Assembly (NCBI RefSeq): GCF_016920785.2
Contig: NW_024609837.1
Span: 51,388,671-51,452,670 of the forward strand
DNA from: Ixodes scapularis
Taxonomy: Eukaryota; Arthropoda; Arachnida; Ixodida; Ixodidae
Length of the DNA: 64,000 nucleotides
Direction: 5' to 3'
The notes below the pieces were generated by a model, which was not told where the DNA came from, made no database searches, and saw only the letters and a list, made by a program, of their open reading frames with translations. Positions 12,071 to 23,193 of the stretch are shown here, piece after piece. The translations under genes and the position numbers were made by a program. Numbering within the stretch: the first letter of the stretch is position 1; every line of letters starts with the position of its first letter.

Positions 12071-12142
12071 CACACACTCTTCCTCGTCCGTGCCCCATTC
12101 AAATGCCATATGCCTTTGTCCTTCATTGGGAGTCGTGCCCAC

Positions 12143-12326
12143 CTGCTGCCCTGGCACTGCGGCAGGCGTCGTACATGTCCAGCTTGATCTCGATGTTGTC
12201 GTCTGCAATGGCCTCGCCCACGGAGACGAAGCGCTCGACGGCCAGGTTCACCGCCTGGCCCACACGGGCACGCACCGCCTGCTCGCTGCGAAGCGCTTTG
12301 TCCTTGGCACTCACCAGGGTGCTGAT
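12143..12326 (-). CDS. CTNNAL1: alpha-catulin, internal coding exon (N-terminal region)
   Basis: This exon encodes 61 residues plus one base of a split codon, beginning ISTLVSAKDKALRSEQ and ending ACRSARAAG. The core RVGQAVNLAVERFVSVGEAI is nearly the same as the alpha-catulin segment that follows the first coding exon in vertebrates. The acceptor reads ggcattgcag before ATC, and the donor is GCAG followed by gtgggc. Alpha-catulin belongs to the vinculin/alpha-catenin superfamily. It is a cytoplasmic, actin- and junction-associated scaffold that has been linked to Rho-GEF signalling and, in nematodes, to positioning potassium channels at the dystrophin complex. The exon is the most upstream one found. 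The preceding exon, with the start codon, would lie to the right and was not recognised. An in-frame ATG inside the upstream intron (ORF from 12395) is not the real start, because the splice acceptor lies downstream of it. Confidence 0.92.
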
Positions 12327-12414
12327 CTGCAATGCCGCCAGTAGTACCATTAGCATTAAGAGGCTTAACCTCAATATGCTTTGCACTCCCCCCAAAAGCT
12401 TTACAGGGTTTTAT

Positions 12415-12758
12415 TTTAGCCGCAAAAATAAATGATGCATCGCCAAACACTAGCAGTCCAAACCGGATGGCAAAATTTCGGAACTAACTCTGTCTTATTC
12501 GAAAGTTATAAGTGACTTTCTGAAGCTTTAAATGGGAAAACGGGGCCCCTTCTTGGTAACTGGCGCCATTCAGTTCCATATGTATTTGAGGGCTCCGTCT
12601 GCTGCCGTTTTCCCATTACAAATGTCAGAAAATCACTTATAACTTTTGAATAAGTTAACAGCTAAGTTCTGAAACTTTGGCATCTGGTTTGAAACATTAG
12701 CGCTACATTTGGGCAGAGGCTGAACGTTCAGCAAAGCGTCATTTATTTTTGCAGTAAA
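12415..12758. mobile_element. fold-back element beside a catulin exon
   Basis: The outer arms tttagccgcaaaaataaatg and gtcatttatttttgcagtaa, and the inner arms cttattcgaaagttataagt and acttataacttttgaataag, with gggaaaacgg and ccgttttccc at the centre, give an imperfect 340-bp inverted repeat. It starts about 90 bp upstream of the exon at 12143-12326. Confidence 0.75.
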
Positions 12759-14560
12759 TCAAAAAAAAATTTGTTAATTTTGTTTTTGGGACACTCTCTT
12801 ATAGGGTGTCCACGGTGGATGCTGGCACAGTAAGACGAGCTGGAAACATCGTTGCCTGCACATAGAAAGCTCAACCTTTCACCAAATGTGCATTGAGATG
12901 GTGCATTTTACCTGGTGAAATTTCAAGGCATAGCCCCCTCCATTCAAAACAGGGGACCTACAAGCTTGCCAGGGTCAACGGCAGACGTGTTTGCAGACGG
13001 TCGAGTTAGAAATGGCTACAACTTGTCACGCTATCTCCTGATAAGCGCAGCGAGCAGTCAATAATTGGCTTATCTTAACACACTGGTGTCCTGACATCCA
13101 CATCAATTGATAGCATCATCCTGAACGAATCTATTTATTTATTTATTCAACAATACAGCCAGCGGCCTGCATTCAAGGCAAAGGTGAACACTGCTTCACT
13201 TACTGCACAGGTAAACAACACAAACTAGAGTAACTGTAAATACAAAAAGAAGTTTTAACAACCTTACGTAAACGGCACTAAATACAACGCATCCCCTGAT
13301 ATGAATGGCTAATGTGGAGAAAATACAACAAATGGATAAACAACACCTGGGGCATCGGAAACGTTCGAAAGATGGGGGTATAACGGGAGGGGAAGATTTT
13401 CTCCCCCATCCTTTGCATTGTTCAATAGAAATATATTACATATCTGGCTGGCAAAAGAAATGTTTGCTCCCCCCCCCCTTCCCCCAAACACACACAGATA
13501 TCTAGAGGTCAAATATTTAGACACCCGTTTCACTTCAGACACCTGTTTTATCACTAAACAACCTGTGATATAATTGGTTGCAAAATACATTAAGGCAAAT
13601 ATTAAGGTTTTTTTAGAGCGCAGCTCATAAAGGCGCCCGTTTCCGGCTTCAGCGGCGTCGCCGCCGGGGTAACTGCATGTTGCATTATGGAATGTTTCTC
13701 ATAATGACATTGAACGTCGCGTCACGTGTGACATCGTAAGGGCAAAATTTTCCCGCTAATTTTAGCGGGGAAAGTTTATCCTCGTGACGTCACACGTGAC
13801 GTCACGAGAATAAAATTCTCGTCTTTTCCCGTTGTATTTTCTTTTTTGCGCATCGTGGTGTATGTATTTTTCCGAGGACATTGAGAAAATATTGTACCAC
13901 ATTTGAAACGAAAAAAAAAAAAAAAAATTTTTGTTGGATACGCACGCGACAGGACGAATGCGACTGGAATTATTTAATATTACAATAAGTTTTGACAGCG
14001 CCGCCCGCTCAGCCGCGTGTCAAACGACCAAGCGCTTAGCGGTCGAAAATAATTTACAACCGAAGATAGCCGAAAGGCATACATATTTCACGCGCACAAA
14101 TAATGTAATTACCGACAAACAGGTCTGGGATATATAACTGAGCAAGTGCTAGCATTCGAACAATATATTGTACGTACTGCAGCGTTCCCAAAATGATTTA
14201 TTTGAGAAATATCTCAAATAACACAGCGCTACAGACAGATTGGACGAATTCAAGATGACTTCGTTTTGGGGAGAGCTTCCTTTCTTCACACCATCACCAA
14301 GGCAAATGAACGAACGTGACTAACCCGTTCCCCACGCCAACCCGAACAACTATTTTTGGTTATGACTGAGAATGACTCTACACGGATTATCTCTGGGAGA
14401 TGGGGAACAGTTGTCATTGTTCGTAAAATCAAGTAGAGGGCCATTCAATGTCATTTCCCTCCCTCGTTTCCCGTGAATGTCGAGCAGAAACGCTTGAATG
14501 GCAGGCACTTACCAGCCCCAGCCCTTTTTTTCGCAGAAAAAGATAACACGAAAAGGGTAC
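12759..14560. other. non-coding stretch with one degenerate TIR-like end
   Basis: No gene was recognised. At 13613-13670 it contains tagagcgcagctcataaagg followed by cgcccgtttccggcttcagc, which matches the left end of the satellite-bearing MITE at 59114. It also has a TTTCCCGC-type palindrome (13748-13773), a cacgtgacgtcacg cluster (13785-13805), and C- and A-rich runs. Confidence 0.5.
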
Positions 14561-15197
14561 GCAGCACACAGGGATGGGTAGTATTTCAAATACAAGTACT
14601 ATTTGAAATACGTATTTCAAATACTTTGTGTATTTTGCATTTATATTTAATTACAACTTGGGTAATGTATTTTACATGTGTATTTAAATACTAAAACGTG
14701 GATATTTCAAATACAATTGTAATTAAATATAATTTTGTGGGCGAAAATACATCCCTCAAATTTATTGTCACGATAATTCTTGTTTTTATGCATGTGGTTG
14801 TAAGATATAGTCTCCATCCTCTATTCGGCCATGGGGCTTTTTTCTTTTTCTCCTCCGGCTTTATTTTAAAGGTACTGTCCAGAGCAGGAAGAAGACTATG
14901 TTCTGCGCCGAATGCAGTGTCTCTCAATCAAGCACAAGCGTTCAGTGACTTCGTGATTACGTTGCTGGTCCAGGCCAAGAGTAGTGACGAAATCGACATT
15001 CACAGGCAGACTCGCTAAATAAGTGCCTGTGACAACTTGTGATGCTTTCCAGCCTGATTTCCATCCATATTTTTGCCTGGAACATTCTAAATGCAAAGGT
15101 CGTCCAGATTTTCGTAACTGGTGCGAGTTGCAACAATAAACAATTCTCTAGCTAGTGCTGCACGTCTTGGTCGTCTCGGTTCTTTGCTGGTCTATAC

Positions 15198-15598
15198 CAG
15201 GGGTGGCCAGGCTGACCCGGCCTAAGAGCCGCAAATAAAACCACGAAACTTCCAAGAGCCGGGGGGGGGGGGGGGGGGGGGGAAGGGGGGGGCAAGCTTT
15301 TGTCCAGAGCAATATGCGAAACTTGAACTACTTTCAATCTATCCAAATCAAAAGCAGTCCAACTATACGTAAGGTAGCAGTAGCACAATACTACTAAACC
15401 ACAAGCTGTCTTTCGATTTAAAACGTGTTCCATTTCTCTTTTTGGGTAAGTGCTCGTGAGACTGGGAGGGAGGCGTGGGAGTGTGTGTGTGTGTGGGGGG
15501 GGCGGGGGGGGGGGGGGGGTAGGGGAGGGAGCCACGAGCCACACTTTATCACACAAAGAGCCGCATGCGGCTCGCGAGCCGCAGCTTGGCCACCCCTG
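15198..15598. mobile_element. hAT-type MITE nested in 14569-17300
   Basis: The termini CAGGGGTGGCCAGGCTGACC and CAGCTTGGCCACCCCTG are inverted. An exact 8-bp duplication gtctatac occurs at 15190-15197 and 15599-15606. The inner aagagccgcaaataaa and caaagagccgcatgcgg pair is the usual second inverted block. Poly-G runs near 15260-15292 and 15497-15519 are inside. Confidence 0.92.
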
Positions 15599-15669
15599 GT
15601 CTATACCAAAATGTAACCGACAAAAAAAGCTGCTTGAAGCTCTCTACTTTTTTTACCTATGCGGAGGGC

Positions 15670-16950
15670 AAGTTCGTCTGCTTCGTGCGCAGGGGGTAGC
15701 GGTGACGTCAAAACGCCGAGCTCTGATTGGCTGATCGCGACCCCCTATCCGAGCGTCGTCTGCTCCTTTGCAACGTCGTCTGCTCGCAACGTCGTCTGCG
15801 TCTGTCTTGCCTTTCCTGCGACTTTCGGAAGTGCAGAGGCCAGATTCACGAAACGATCTTACGCCAAAAATGTGCGTAAGACAAAACTTAAGAACAAATT
15901 CGTAATCACGAAACGAAATTTTCGTAAGTTTTGCGCAGGTTACGACGAAATCCTACGACAGCTCCGAAGCTGTCTTACGAACTTCTTACGATCAAATCAG
16001 CATGGCCGACAACGTCGCGGTCGCGACGACCCACGGACGTTTATTTTTCTACGTGCGCTTCTGACGCGTCCCGACTTCAAGCAGCAAGAAAAAAAGTAAA
16101 AAGTACTTGAAACAGACCACGACGAACAAGAACGCTGGATCCGCAAGCACCCGGGAAAAGCTCCAACGGCCACGATTCCACCGAACGCGACCAAACGAGC
16201 TGGGCAGTTAGGCCTAGCAGGCACTCCGCGACTCGGCGACCGTCTGCCCACGACCGGTTGGCGTGCTGAATGGAATATGCACGCTCGACCCTTGTGAACC
16301 CTTCCCGTATTATACTTTGATCGCTGACCTCAATTTTAGATTAAGAGGTCAATTTCTTCCTCTTGTTATCTCCTTGTTTCCCCAGGCAACGGTGACTCTC
16401 GCCGGTGGAAAAGCGGTGAATCTCCGACAGACGCCGGAAAGGTAAAGCAGCCATCGCTTTGACTAGCAGACGTAAAGCAGACGACGTTAACTGCGCCAAC
16501 CCGCCGACGCCGTTAAAGAGGGAGGGGTCTCGCCGCACACGAAAGGAGGGAAAAAGTATTTGGGAGGGAACTTGCGGACACTAACACGCTCACTCTCGCT
16601 TCTTAGCAAACAAACCTCGGCGCCTTGGGACACCTCGCCAGTGAGTCCTTTGACTTCCCTCCTTGATGCGCGTCTGCTAGTTGTTAGACAAAAACAACGT
16701 ACCGCTCGAGTTATTTCGTCTGCCCTCTCTTAGAGACGAAGTCGAGTTCGCTCCGAAAGTCATAGGAAAGGTAAGACAGACGCAGACGACGTTGCGAGCA
16801 GACGACGTTGCAAAGGAGCAGACGACGTTGCAAAGGAGCAGACGACGTTGCAAAGGAGCAGACGACGCTCTGATAGGGGGTCGCGATCAGCCAATCAGGG
16901 TTCGGCGTCCTGACGTCACCGCTACTTCCTTTCTCATGCGCAGAAGACGA
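15670..16950. mobile_element. long-TIR element (1.3 kb) nested in 14569-17300
   Basis: About 165-195 bp at each end are inverted copies. The shared blocks are gtagcggtgacgtca, gattggctgatcgcgacccc, gcgtcgtctgctcctttgca, acgtcgtctgcgtctgtctt and gactttcgga. The right copy has three perfect 20-bp repeats at 16801-16860, where the left copy has one. The left interior includes a block beginning ggccagattcacgaaacgat (15838-15990) that resembles the ends of other DNA transposons. Its outer ends relate to the MITE at 3090-3290. Confidence 0.8.
16801..16860. repeat. three perfect 20-bp tandem repeats
   Basis: gacgacgttgcaaaggagca is repeated three times without a difference. A partial fourth unit lies on each side. 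Confidence 0.97.
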
Positions 16951-17309
16951 AAATGAGCCCACTTGCGAGGCGTATTACGTCCAAGCTGATTACATTTTTT
17001 GTGATTATATTTCTGTTACATTACTAGAGCCTCGTACACTAACTCCGGAGTTTGCAATGCAAAAAATTAAAATGAGATACCCAGAAACCCGTTGAAGGTG
17101 CCCTGAAGTCGCTGACGCAAATTTTGAGGAATGTATTTTGAAAAGTATTTGGAAGAGACCAAATACATTTGGTTGTATTTGTATCTTGTACTTAAATGCT
17201 TTTTTGGAAATGTAATTAGATTTGTAATTAAATACATTTTTGAGAAAGTATTTTGTATTTGTATTTCGATACATATTTGCATGTATTCTGCCCATCCCTG
17301 GCAGCACAC

Positions 17310-19205
17310 ATAAAAAAAATTTAGTGGATACTTTCAAGAGAGACCGGAAAACTTTGAATGCAACAAAACATAGGTGGAGAATCGCGCGGGGCAGGTTTCC
17401 ACAGTCCAAGAGAGTGGCGGAAAATTTCTAGCTGATAGGGGGCGCAAAAGTCGCACCAGCTGCATCATCATCAGCAACATGACGGCGGCCCAAAAACATT
17501 TTTTTTTTTTTTTAAGGTGCATACTTTATTTAGTTGCAGCTTGGCAGACAGCAAAGGCTAAGGTTCCAATTAGCCAGCCAGCGTGTCGTGTCGGAAGAGA
17601 CAAGTGTTTATACACGAACTCATCTCTGTGACATCACGGCGCGGTGGTGGCGCGTCGGTCGCACTTCCGGTCTGGGGCTGTGGGCAGCCCCATGCCAGAC
17701 GTGTATTCCTGCGTTGTTTTGGAAGGAACCAGACAAAAACCTGCCTTCTCGTAAAACGCCGCGACTGGGGCCGTACCAAAAAAAGTGTCGAGAAAAGTTT
17801 GAAGGTCAGTTTTCACGTGTTCGGTTCGTCCGAGGATCTGGAATCTGGATATGTGCCGTGAAAAGGGAAAAGCAGACGCCGTCGGACAACGATTGCTTGG
17901 GCGGGAAGCACTTTAAATTGAATTCACGGATACTTCTGGTCATCAGATTTATTTGTTTTGTTCCAACATGAACGCCAGACAACTGTCAAGTTGTGCGGAC
18001 CACCTGTGGACTACGTTCAGTGCGTCTTCAATTCAAACGGCCGCCTGATTGTTCGAATTGTCGTCTGCTCTTTCAAACGTTTCTGCTTGTCGTCTGCTCT
18101 CTTAGACAACGCCGGTCCGTAAACCAAATGTTGGCCCGGTACTTGCGATAAGAAGTGAGTGCAGGCCTCAAAAGACTTAAATTTGAAGGTTGGTAAGCAG
18201 GCTTGACGTAAACAGTAGATACAAGGAGATGTTGGTCATTGTTACCAGTGACCAACACCGACTTGTTATGCCTAATTCAGTTGGTCCGATTCTGCTTGCG
18301 ATTTTCAGACTCGTCGTCGACCATCTCAGCTACGGTTCACGCTTTTGCAGCGCGAGCGGCGTCGCGACTGAAAATTCCGAGCGAAATCTCATCATGCGAA
18401 TCAGGCTTCTGCGGCGTCCACGCGGAATGAATCGCCACATGTCACATTATTCACGCGAAGTTTTGCGGTGTAACGAGCCTTGGTAATTTCGCTGACGCCG
18501 CTCAAGATAGTCAGACATCGCCAGGAAGACGCAGAACCAACAATTCGAACGCGAAAAAGGGCAGGGGGACTCACACCGACGCCGACAACACCGCATTTCA
18601 ATGGTTTATGGGCGACGGCGAGCTTCTTGCCCACACCCCCATCGCGCATGCCCGGCGCCGGTGGCGTCCGCTAAGGGCACTCCGGTCGCTCCGGTTTGTT
18701 TGTAAACAATGAGTTGGTGTATAGACTAACACGCGGCCCTGACGTCACGCAGCTGCGGTGGCGCTGTCGACGGCACCGCGCATGCGCAGACGCTTCACTT
18801 CACGCAAAGTCGGTTTCTGCGCAAGCGCAGTGCCCCCACCTGGTGCGGGCAAACGTGGGCTTGCTTGTAAACCGCGTGTCGGTCATTACACTATCTCACT
18901 TGCTGCGTGATGTGCTGTCACATCCGCAGGCAGGAGAGAGGAAACCACTTTTGAACGTACTTTGAGTGACGGGCTAATCTCAGATGGGGACAAAAGCGAC
19001 GTCAGGGACACCAAAAAAGAGGGTCCGGATAAGAGGAGAGTTCCTCCCTGCCTTCTCCAACTCCTTGTGTTACGCTCTCAACCCGTACACAAATGCTGTT
19101 CACATGCCTCGCGTCCATCGCTCTGATTGGAGGCAGGAGCGTTCGCTCTTTGCCAAATTATGATTCTGCCAAATCATGATGAATCAAAGTGTAGTATGCA
19201 CGGAG
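17310..19205. other. no gene recognised
   Basis: GC-rich patches with short open frames on both strands are present, but none has a recognisable protein similarity or intron signals. A T-run occurs at 17500-17514. The bases cgtctgctctttcaaacg near 18062 echo the terminal words of the element at 15670-16950. Confidence 0.4.
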
Positions 19206-19556
19206 AAAGAAGAGAGGTGTCTGAACGGCGGTGATCATGGAGGTCCGAGACTTCTAGCCTTCCTACCCCTCAGCCCCCACCCTCTAGGTCATGGAGGTCC
19301 CAGGCTCCCACCACCTCAGCCCACCCGTTCTAAGTCATGTAGGTCCCAGACTTCCAGCCATATCAGCCCACCCTCCCACCCCCGAAGTCGTGGAGGTCCC
19401 AGACTCCCAGCCATTTCAGCGCCACCCCCCCCCCCCCCCCCCCCCCCCCCAAAGTCTTATGGATGTCCCATACTCCCAGCCATCTCGGCCCCCAAAATTA
19501 CCAGCTATCTCTAAGAGGCAGCTGAGAAATCCAGATTCCCAGCCAACCCTCTAAGT

Positions 19557-19885
19557 CAGTCGTTCTCAAATGGGGGTCCGCGGATCTTTTGTGGTCCGCG
19601 AAGGTATTCTAGGGGTGCCCCAAGCTCTGCCTCATCAGTAAAGCCCGGCAATGAGTTGTCTTTTTTTCAGATCGAGAAGAAATGGTTCCATTTTCAGGCG
19701 GGTTTTCACATATGTATGTCAATAAGAGAAGTCTACTTCACACTAGCCCTCAGTTATATCCATTTATTGAATCATTATTATATTTAACCTATACCTTTCC
19801 CCTCCCTTCACCAAGAACGGGGTCCTCTATCATCTCCGCCGATCCACAAGGGGTCCGCGACACATCGATGGTTGTAGAACCACTG
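19557..19885 (+). mobile_element. hAT-type MITE in tandem array, forward orientation
   Basis: The ends are CAGTCGTTCTCAAATGGGGG and GGTTGTAGAACCACTG, with flanks ctctaagt and ctttaagt (7 of 8 the same). The interior matches 7972-8281. Confidence 0.9.
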
Positions 19886-20012
19886 CTTTAAGTCGTGGAG
19901 GTCCCCGAGTCCCAACCATCTCAGCCCCCCCTCTAAGTCATGGAGGTCCCATACCCCCAGCCATCTCTAAGAGGCAGCTGGGAAATCCAGATTCCCAGCC
20001 AACCCTCTAAGT

Positions 20013-20241
20013 CAGTGGTTCTCAATCATTGATGTTTTGCGGACTCCTTGTAGATCGCCGGAGATGGTGGAGAACCCCGCTCGTGGTAAGCGGAAGGGGA
20101 AGGTATAGGTTTATTATTATTGAGAAATTGAGAAAAACAACTTTTATTGCCGGGCTTGACAGATGACGCTGGGCTTCGCGGACCCCTAGAGTGCCTTCGC
20201 TGACTCCAGAGGGTCCGCGGACCCCCATTTGAGAACCACTG
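20013..20241 (-). mobile_element. hAT-type MITE in tandem array, reverse orientation
   Basis: The ends are CAGTGGTTCTCAATCATTG and CCCCCATTTGAGAACCACTG, with an exact 8-bp duplication ctctaagt at 20005-20012 and 20242-20249. It is the same family as 19557-19885 but inverted, and about 100 bp shorter internally. Confidence 0.93.
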
Positions 20242-20565
20242 CTCTAAGTCATGGAAGTCCCCGAGTCCCAACCATCTCAGCCCCCCTTAAGTCATAGAGG
20301 TCCAAGACACCCACCATTAGCTAGCAAACCCCCCCCCCCCCCCCTTTTAAGTCATGAATGCCGCAGATTCCCAGCCATCTCAGCATCCCTCCACCCATCA
20401 AAGTCAAGAGGTCCCAGATTCCCAGCCATCTAGACCCCCCCCCCCCCCCAAGTCATGGAGGTCCCAGACTCCCACTGCCTCAGCCCCCTCCCCCTCTAAG
20501 TCATGGAGGTCACAGACTCCCAGCAATTACAGCACCCCCCTCCCCCTCTAAGTTAGGGATGTAGA

Positions 20566-23190
20566 TGAATGGATGGATGCTAACGGATGTACCCTTAATA
20601 AAGGGAGGCATGCCTTGCGCCACCTAGCCTACAAATTAAGAACCAAAAGTATGATTTTTTTTCGTTGCCGATTTACTTACCCTCTGCAATTTCATAACTG
20701 TCACCAAGCGGTGTTGGATGTCACCAGGATGACCTTTGAGAGATCGGCCAAAAAAACTGAAAACATCATCTCCGCCTCTCTCGCCTGGTGAGGGAGTCGA
20801 CAATTTTCCTCTGGTCAAACCAATTTGGCGTTACCCCGGCATCGGGCCCACTGAGAGACAGGGTGGAGACTTTGGGCCGAAGCCATGCAAGAGGGGGTCC
20901 CAATTTTCCTCTGTCCCTGTTCTCAGCTGTGTCAGTTAGTCGTAGTGCATTTAATTCTCCCTAGACAATTTCCACAAGTCTTCTAGTCTCCTCTTTGTTA
21001 TTAAAATACACTTATTATCCATTCTTCCATTCTCGTCTGCAAACCCCAGGGCTCCGGCCAAATCCGTCACCTCCTCCGGGAGGGTGGGAGCAAGCCCTGT
21101 GTACCTCAACACAAGATGTTTTATTGCCTCGTCTTCCCCTTAGCATACAGCCATACCGTGTATCCATTTCCTCACACTTTTTAATAAGTCCTAGTCCTCA
21201 ATTCTCCTGTTCTAGCCACGAATAACAACGAGCTCCCCCGCGAATTATCATACCAATGCTCCTTCCTTATTTCCTGCTTTTTTTTTTTTCTCCACATCTT
21301 TCTCTCGGCTTCTTTTACTTCCTTTTCCACTGAGGTAGTCTGCTCTACCCCAACACTTGAGTGCTGGTATTTGAGTTTCTGTTTTCGTGTTCCATTTGTT
21401 CATTTAGTGTTCACTTTTCATGTATAAATGCTTATATACCTTTCTCGCCCATCGTGTATCCTCAATTGTGTCTAGCCTTATTTGTTCAAATTTCAACTTG
21501 TTAATCGCCCCCTCTAGCATCGAAAGATGCCCAGCCCATGTCTCCCTGCACTCCTTCATTTGGTGTATTCCCATGCACCCCCAGTGCGTCTGCCCACGCT
21601 CCTCAGCCGTGTCTCTAAGCTCGACTGGACCTCAGAGTTCATGCAGAATAAAGCATTGCCAAAAGACAACCCCGGCACCATGACTCCTTTCCATATTCCC
21701 CTAACAACCTCGTATCTGTTGTATTTCATGCTCTATGCTTCATAATTGCTGCATTTTTTTGCCTTTCTTTAGCATATTTTCTTCATATTCTCCTAAGTAT
21801 TGTTTTCACTCATTCAGCCATACTCCTAAGCATTTATACTTCTCTACATGTTTTATTGAAACGTCTTGTATTGTCAGCGGGTGTGGCTACTGAATTTCCG
21901 GCCCGCCCAAAGAGTCTCCTTCCTCTCCACAGATATTAATAAGTTCCTGTAACATATCCCGGCTACGTGCTAAGAGTACAATGTCGTCTGCGTAGCACAT
22001 TCCGGTATAACTTGGTTTACTCTTCCCCCTCTCTCAATACATGACACATCAAAACCTAAATTGCACGCTTTTCCATTCTACTCAGGTATATCATAAAAAA
22101 GTAGAGGAGATATGGGACAACCCTGCCTGAGTCCTCTTTTTATTTCTGATGGTTGTTTTATGTCTGCTTCCCATGTTATAACAATCTTATTATTTGTGTA
22201 TACCTGTCGTAAAGGCCTAATAAATGTGCATCTAAAACATACTCTTGCAGCTGTACCCAAAGTTTTTCCTGACTCATATTGTCGTACGCCCCTTTAATGT
22301 CTAGAAATGTTATCCATAACGTTTTTTTACTGATCCGTGTTACCACTACACATTGAGCAACAATAAATTAGTTATCATCTAATCTTCTCTCTATTCGGAA
22401 GCCGTTCTGTAGCTCACCTATAATGCTTTCTGCCCATTCTTCCATTCTTCTTTTTACTACCTGCGTCGATCGCTAGTCTCTACAGGACCGAAGTTACTGT
22501 TATTGGACGGTATCATGTTATGCTATCTTTATTCCCCTTGCCTTTATATAGTAATCTCATTCAGCTTAGTTTCCAATCATTGCATACCTCTCCCGCCATT
22601 ATTATTTGATGAGTTGCCTGTCTAAACTTTAATTTGCTTTTTGTTCATAGTTTCTTGACTAGTTTCATTCCTATGCCATCTGGGCCTGTCGCCGTTCCAT
22701 CAGGTACTTTATTTTTTTATCTGTCCCATTTCCCCGTGGTCGTCTCAGTTGTCTCATTAGTGTTCTCGTCTTGCGCCGTATTCCTCTTTCTGTTCTGTCC
22801 AATCTCGTTCTGCAAATGTTGCCTCGATTGTTTGTCTAATAAATTTTTTTGCCTCCTCGCCCACTGCACTTATCCCCTCGTGTGTGGTCAATGGACAATG
22901 AAACCCTTCTGTTTTTCTCCCCTGTGCATTAATGTGTTCCCAAAACCTTTTTGCTCTATTCCTATCATTCTGATTTACCTCCATCATCCACTGCACACCA
23001 GCTCTATCAATCTCGGCCTGGATTAGAGCAGATGCCTGTCCTTTTCTTTCCTGAAGCTTATTCCATTTCGATGCTCCCTCAGCGGGTGCATCCATCTTTT
23101 CTTTGCCCATCTGCGTTCCCTCGAGGCCTCTTGTCCCCCTGCTATGGCCGCCTTAACTTCACTGTCCCACCAGCTTTTTGGTGTATGCAG
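20566..23190 (-). mobile_element. LINE (non-LTR retrotransposon), 5'-truncated and decayed
   Basis: Reading on the minus strand from 23190, the endonuclease-RT linker appears first (SWWDSEVKAAIAGGQEASRE), then a segment with FWEHINAQGRKTEGFHCPLT. RT motifs follow: GLRQGCPISPLLF near 22095-22134 and the catalytic YADDIVLLARS box, with YADD at 21983-21994. The C-terminal region contains YTGLAPTLPEEV and, further on, KRRLEDLW. Several stop codons and frame changes separate these pieces, so it is non-functional. The 3' end carries a GGTGGCGCAAGG block and finishes in a CATCCATCCATTCATC-type repeat, the same as the fragment at 35097-35180. I do not assign a clade. Confidence 0.85.
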
Positions 23191-23193
23191 GGG

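Larger units (their letters stand above)
9947..12142 (-). other. catulin intron (2.2 kb)
   Basis: Intron between the exons at 12143-12326 and 9774-9946. It is almost entirely repetitive: a diverged tandem repeat (10460-11170), a short dispersed element (11195-11546), a palindromic MITE (11572-11755) and a second stretch of diverged tandem repeat (11757-12070). Confidence 0.85.
14569..17300. mobile_element. hAT-like element hosting two nested elements (2.7 kb)
   Basis: The termini CAGGGATGGGTAGTATTTCA and TATTCTGCCCATCCCTG are inverted. An exact 8-bp duplication gcagcaca flanks the element (14561-14568 and 17301-17308). The subterminal regions are rich in repeated tatttcaaatac words on both sides. 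Most of the present length is due to insertions at 15198-15598 and 15670-16950. No transposase frame remains. Confidence 0.88.
19210..20560 (+). repeat. tandem array, about 45-55 bp unit
   Basis: Units of the form aagtcatggaggtcccagac, tcccagccatctcagccccc, ccctct recur about 15 times, with length variation mostly from C-runs. Two hAT MITEs interrupt the array. The proline-rich frames through it are composition effects. Confidence 0.85.

Noticed and set aside
12332..12395. Methionine start with hydrophobic stretch (signal-peptide-like) before the catulin segment
   Set aside because: These residues are encoded by intron upstream of a clear attgcag acceptor. Catulin is cytoplasmic and the aligned family sequence begins at the ISTLV junction.
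15838..16250. Harbinger-type coding sequence inside the long-TIR element
   Set aside because: The ggccagattcacgaaacg block resembles DNA-transposon ends, but the frames that follow contain stops and no transposase or Myb-like motif that I could recognise.
16801..16860. CRISPR-like array
   Set aside because: The 20-bp units are directly adjacent with no spacers, and the genome is eukaryotic.
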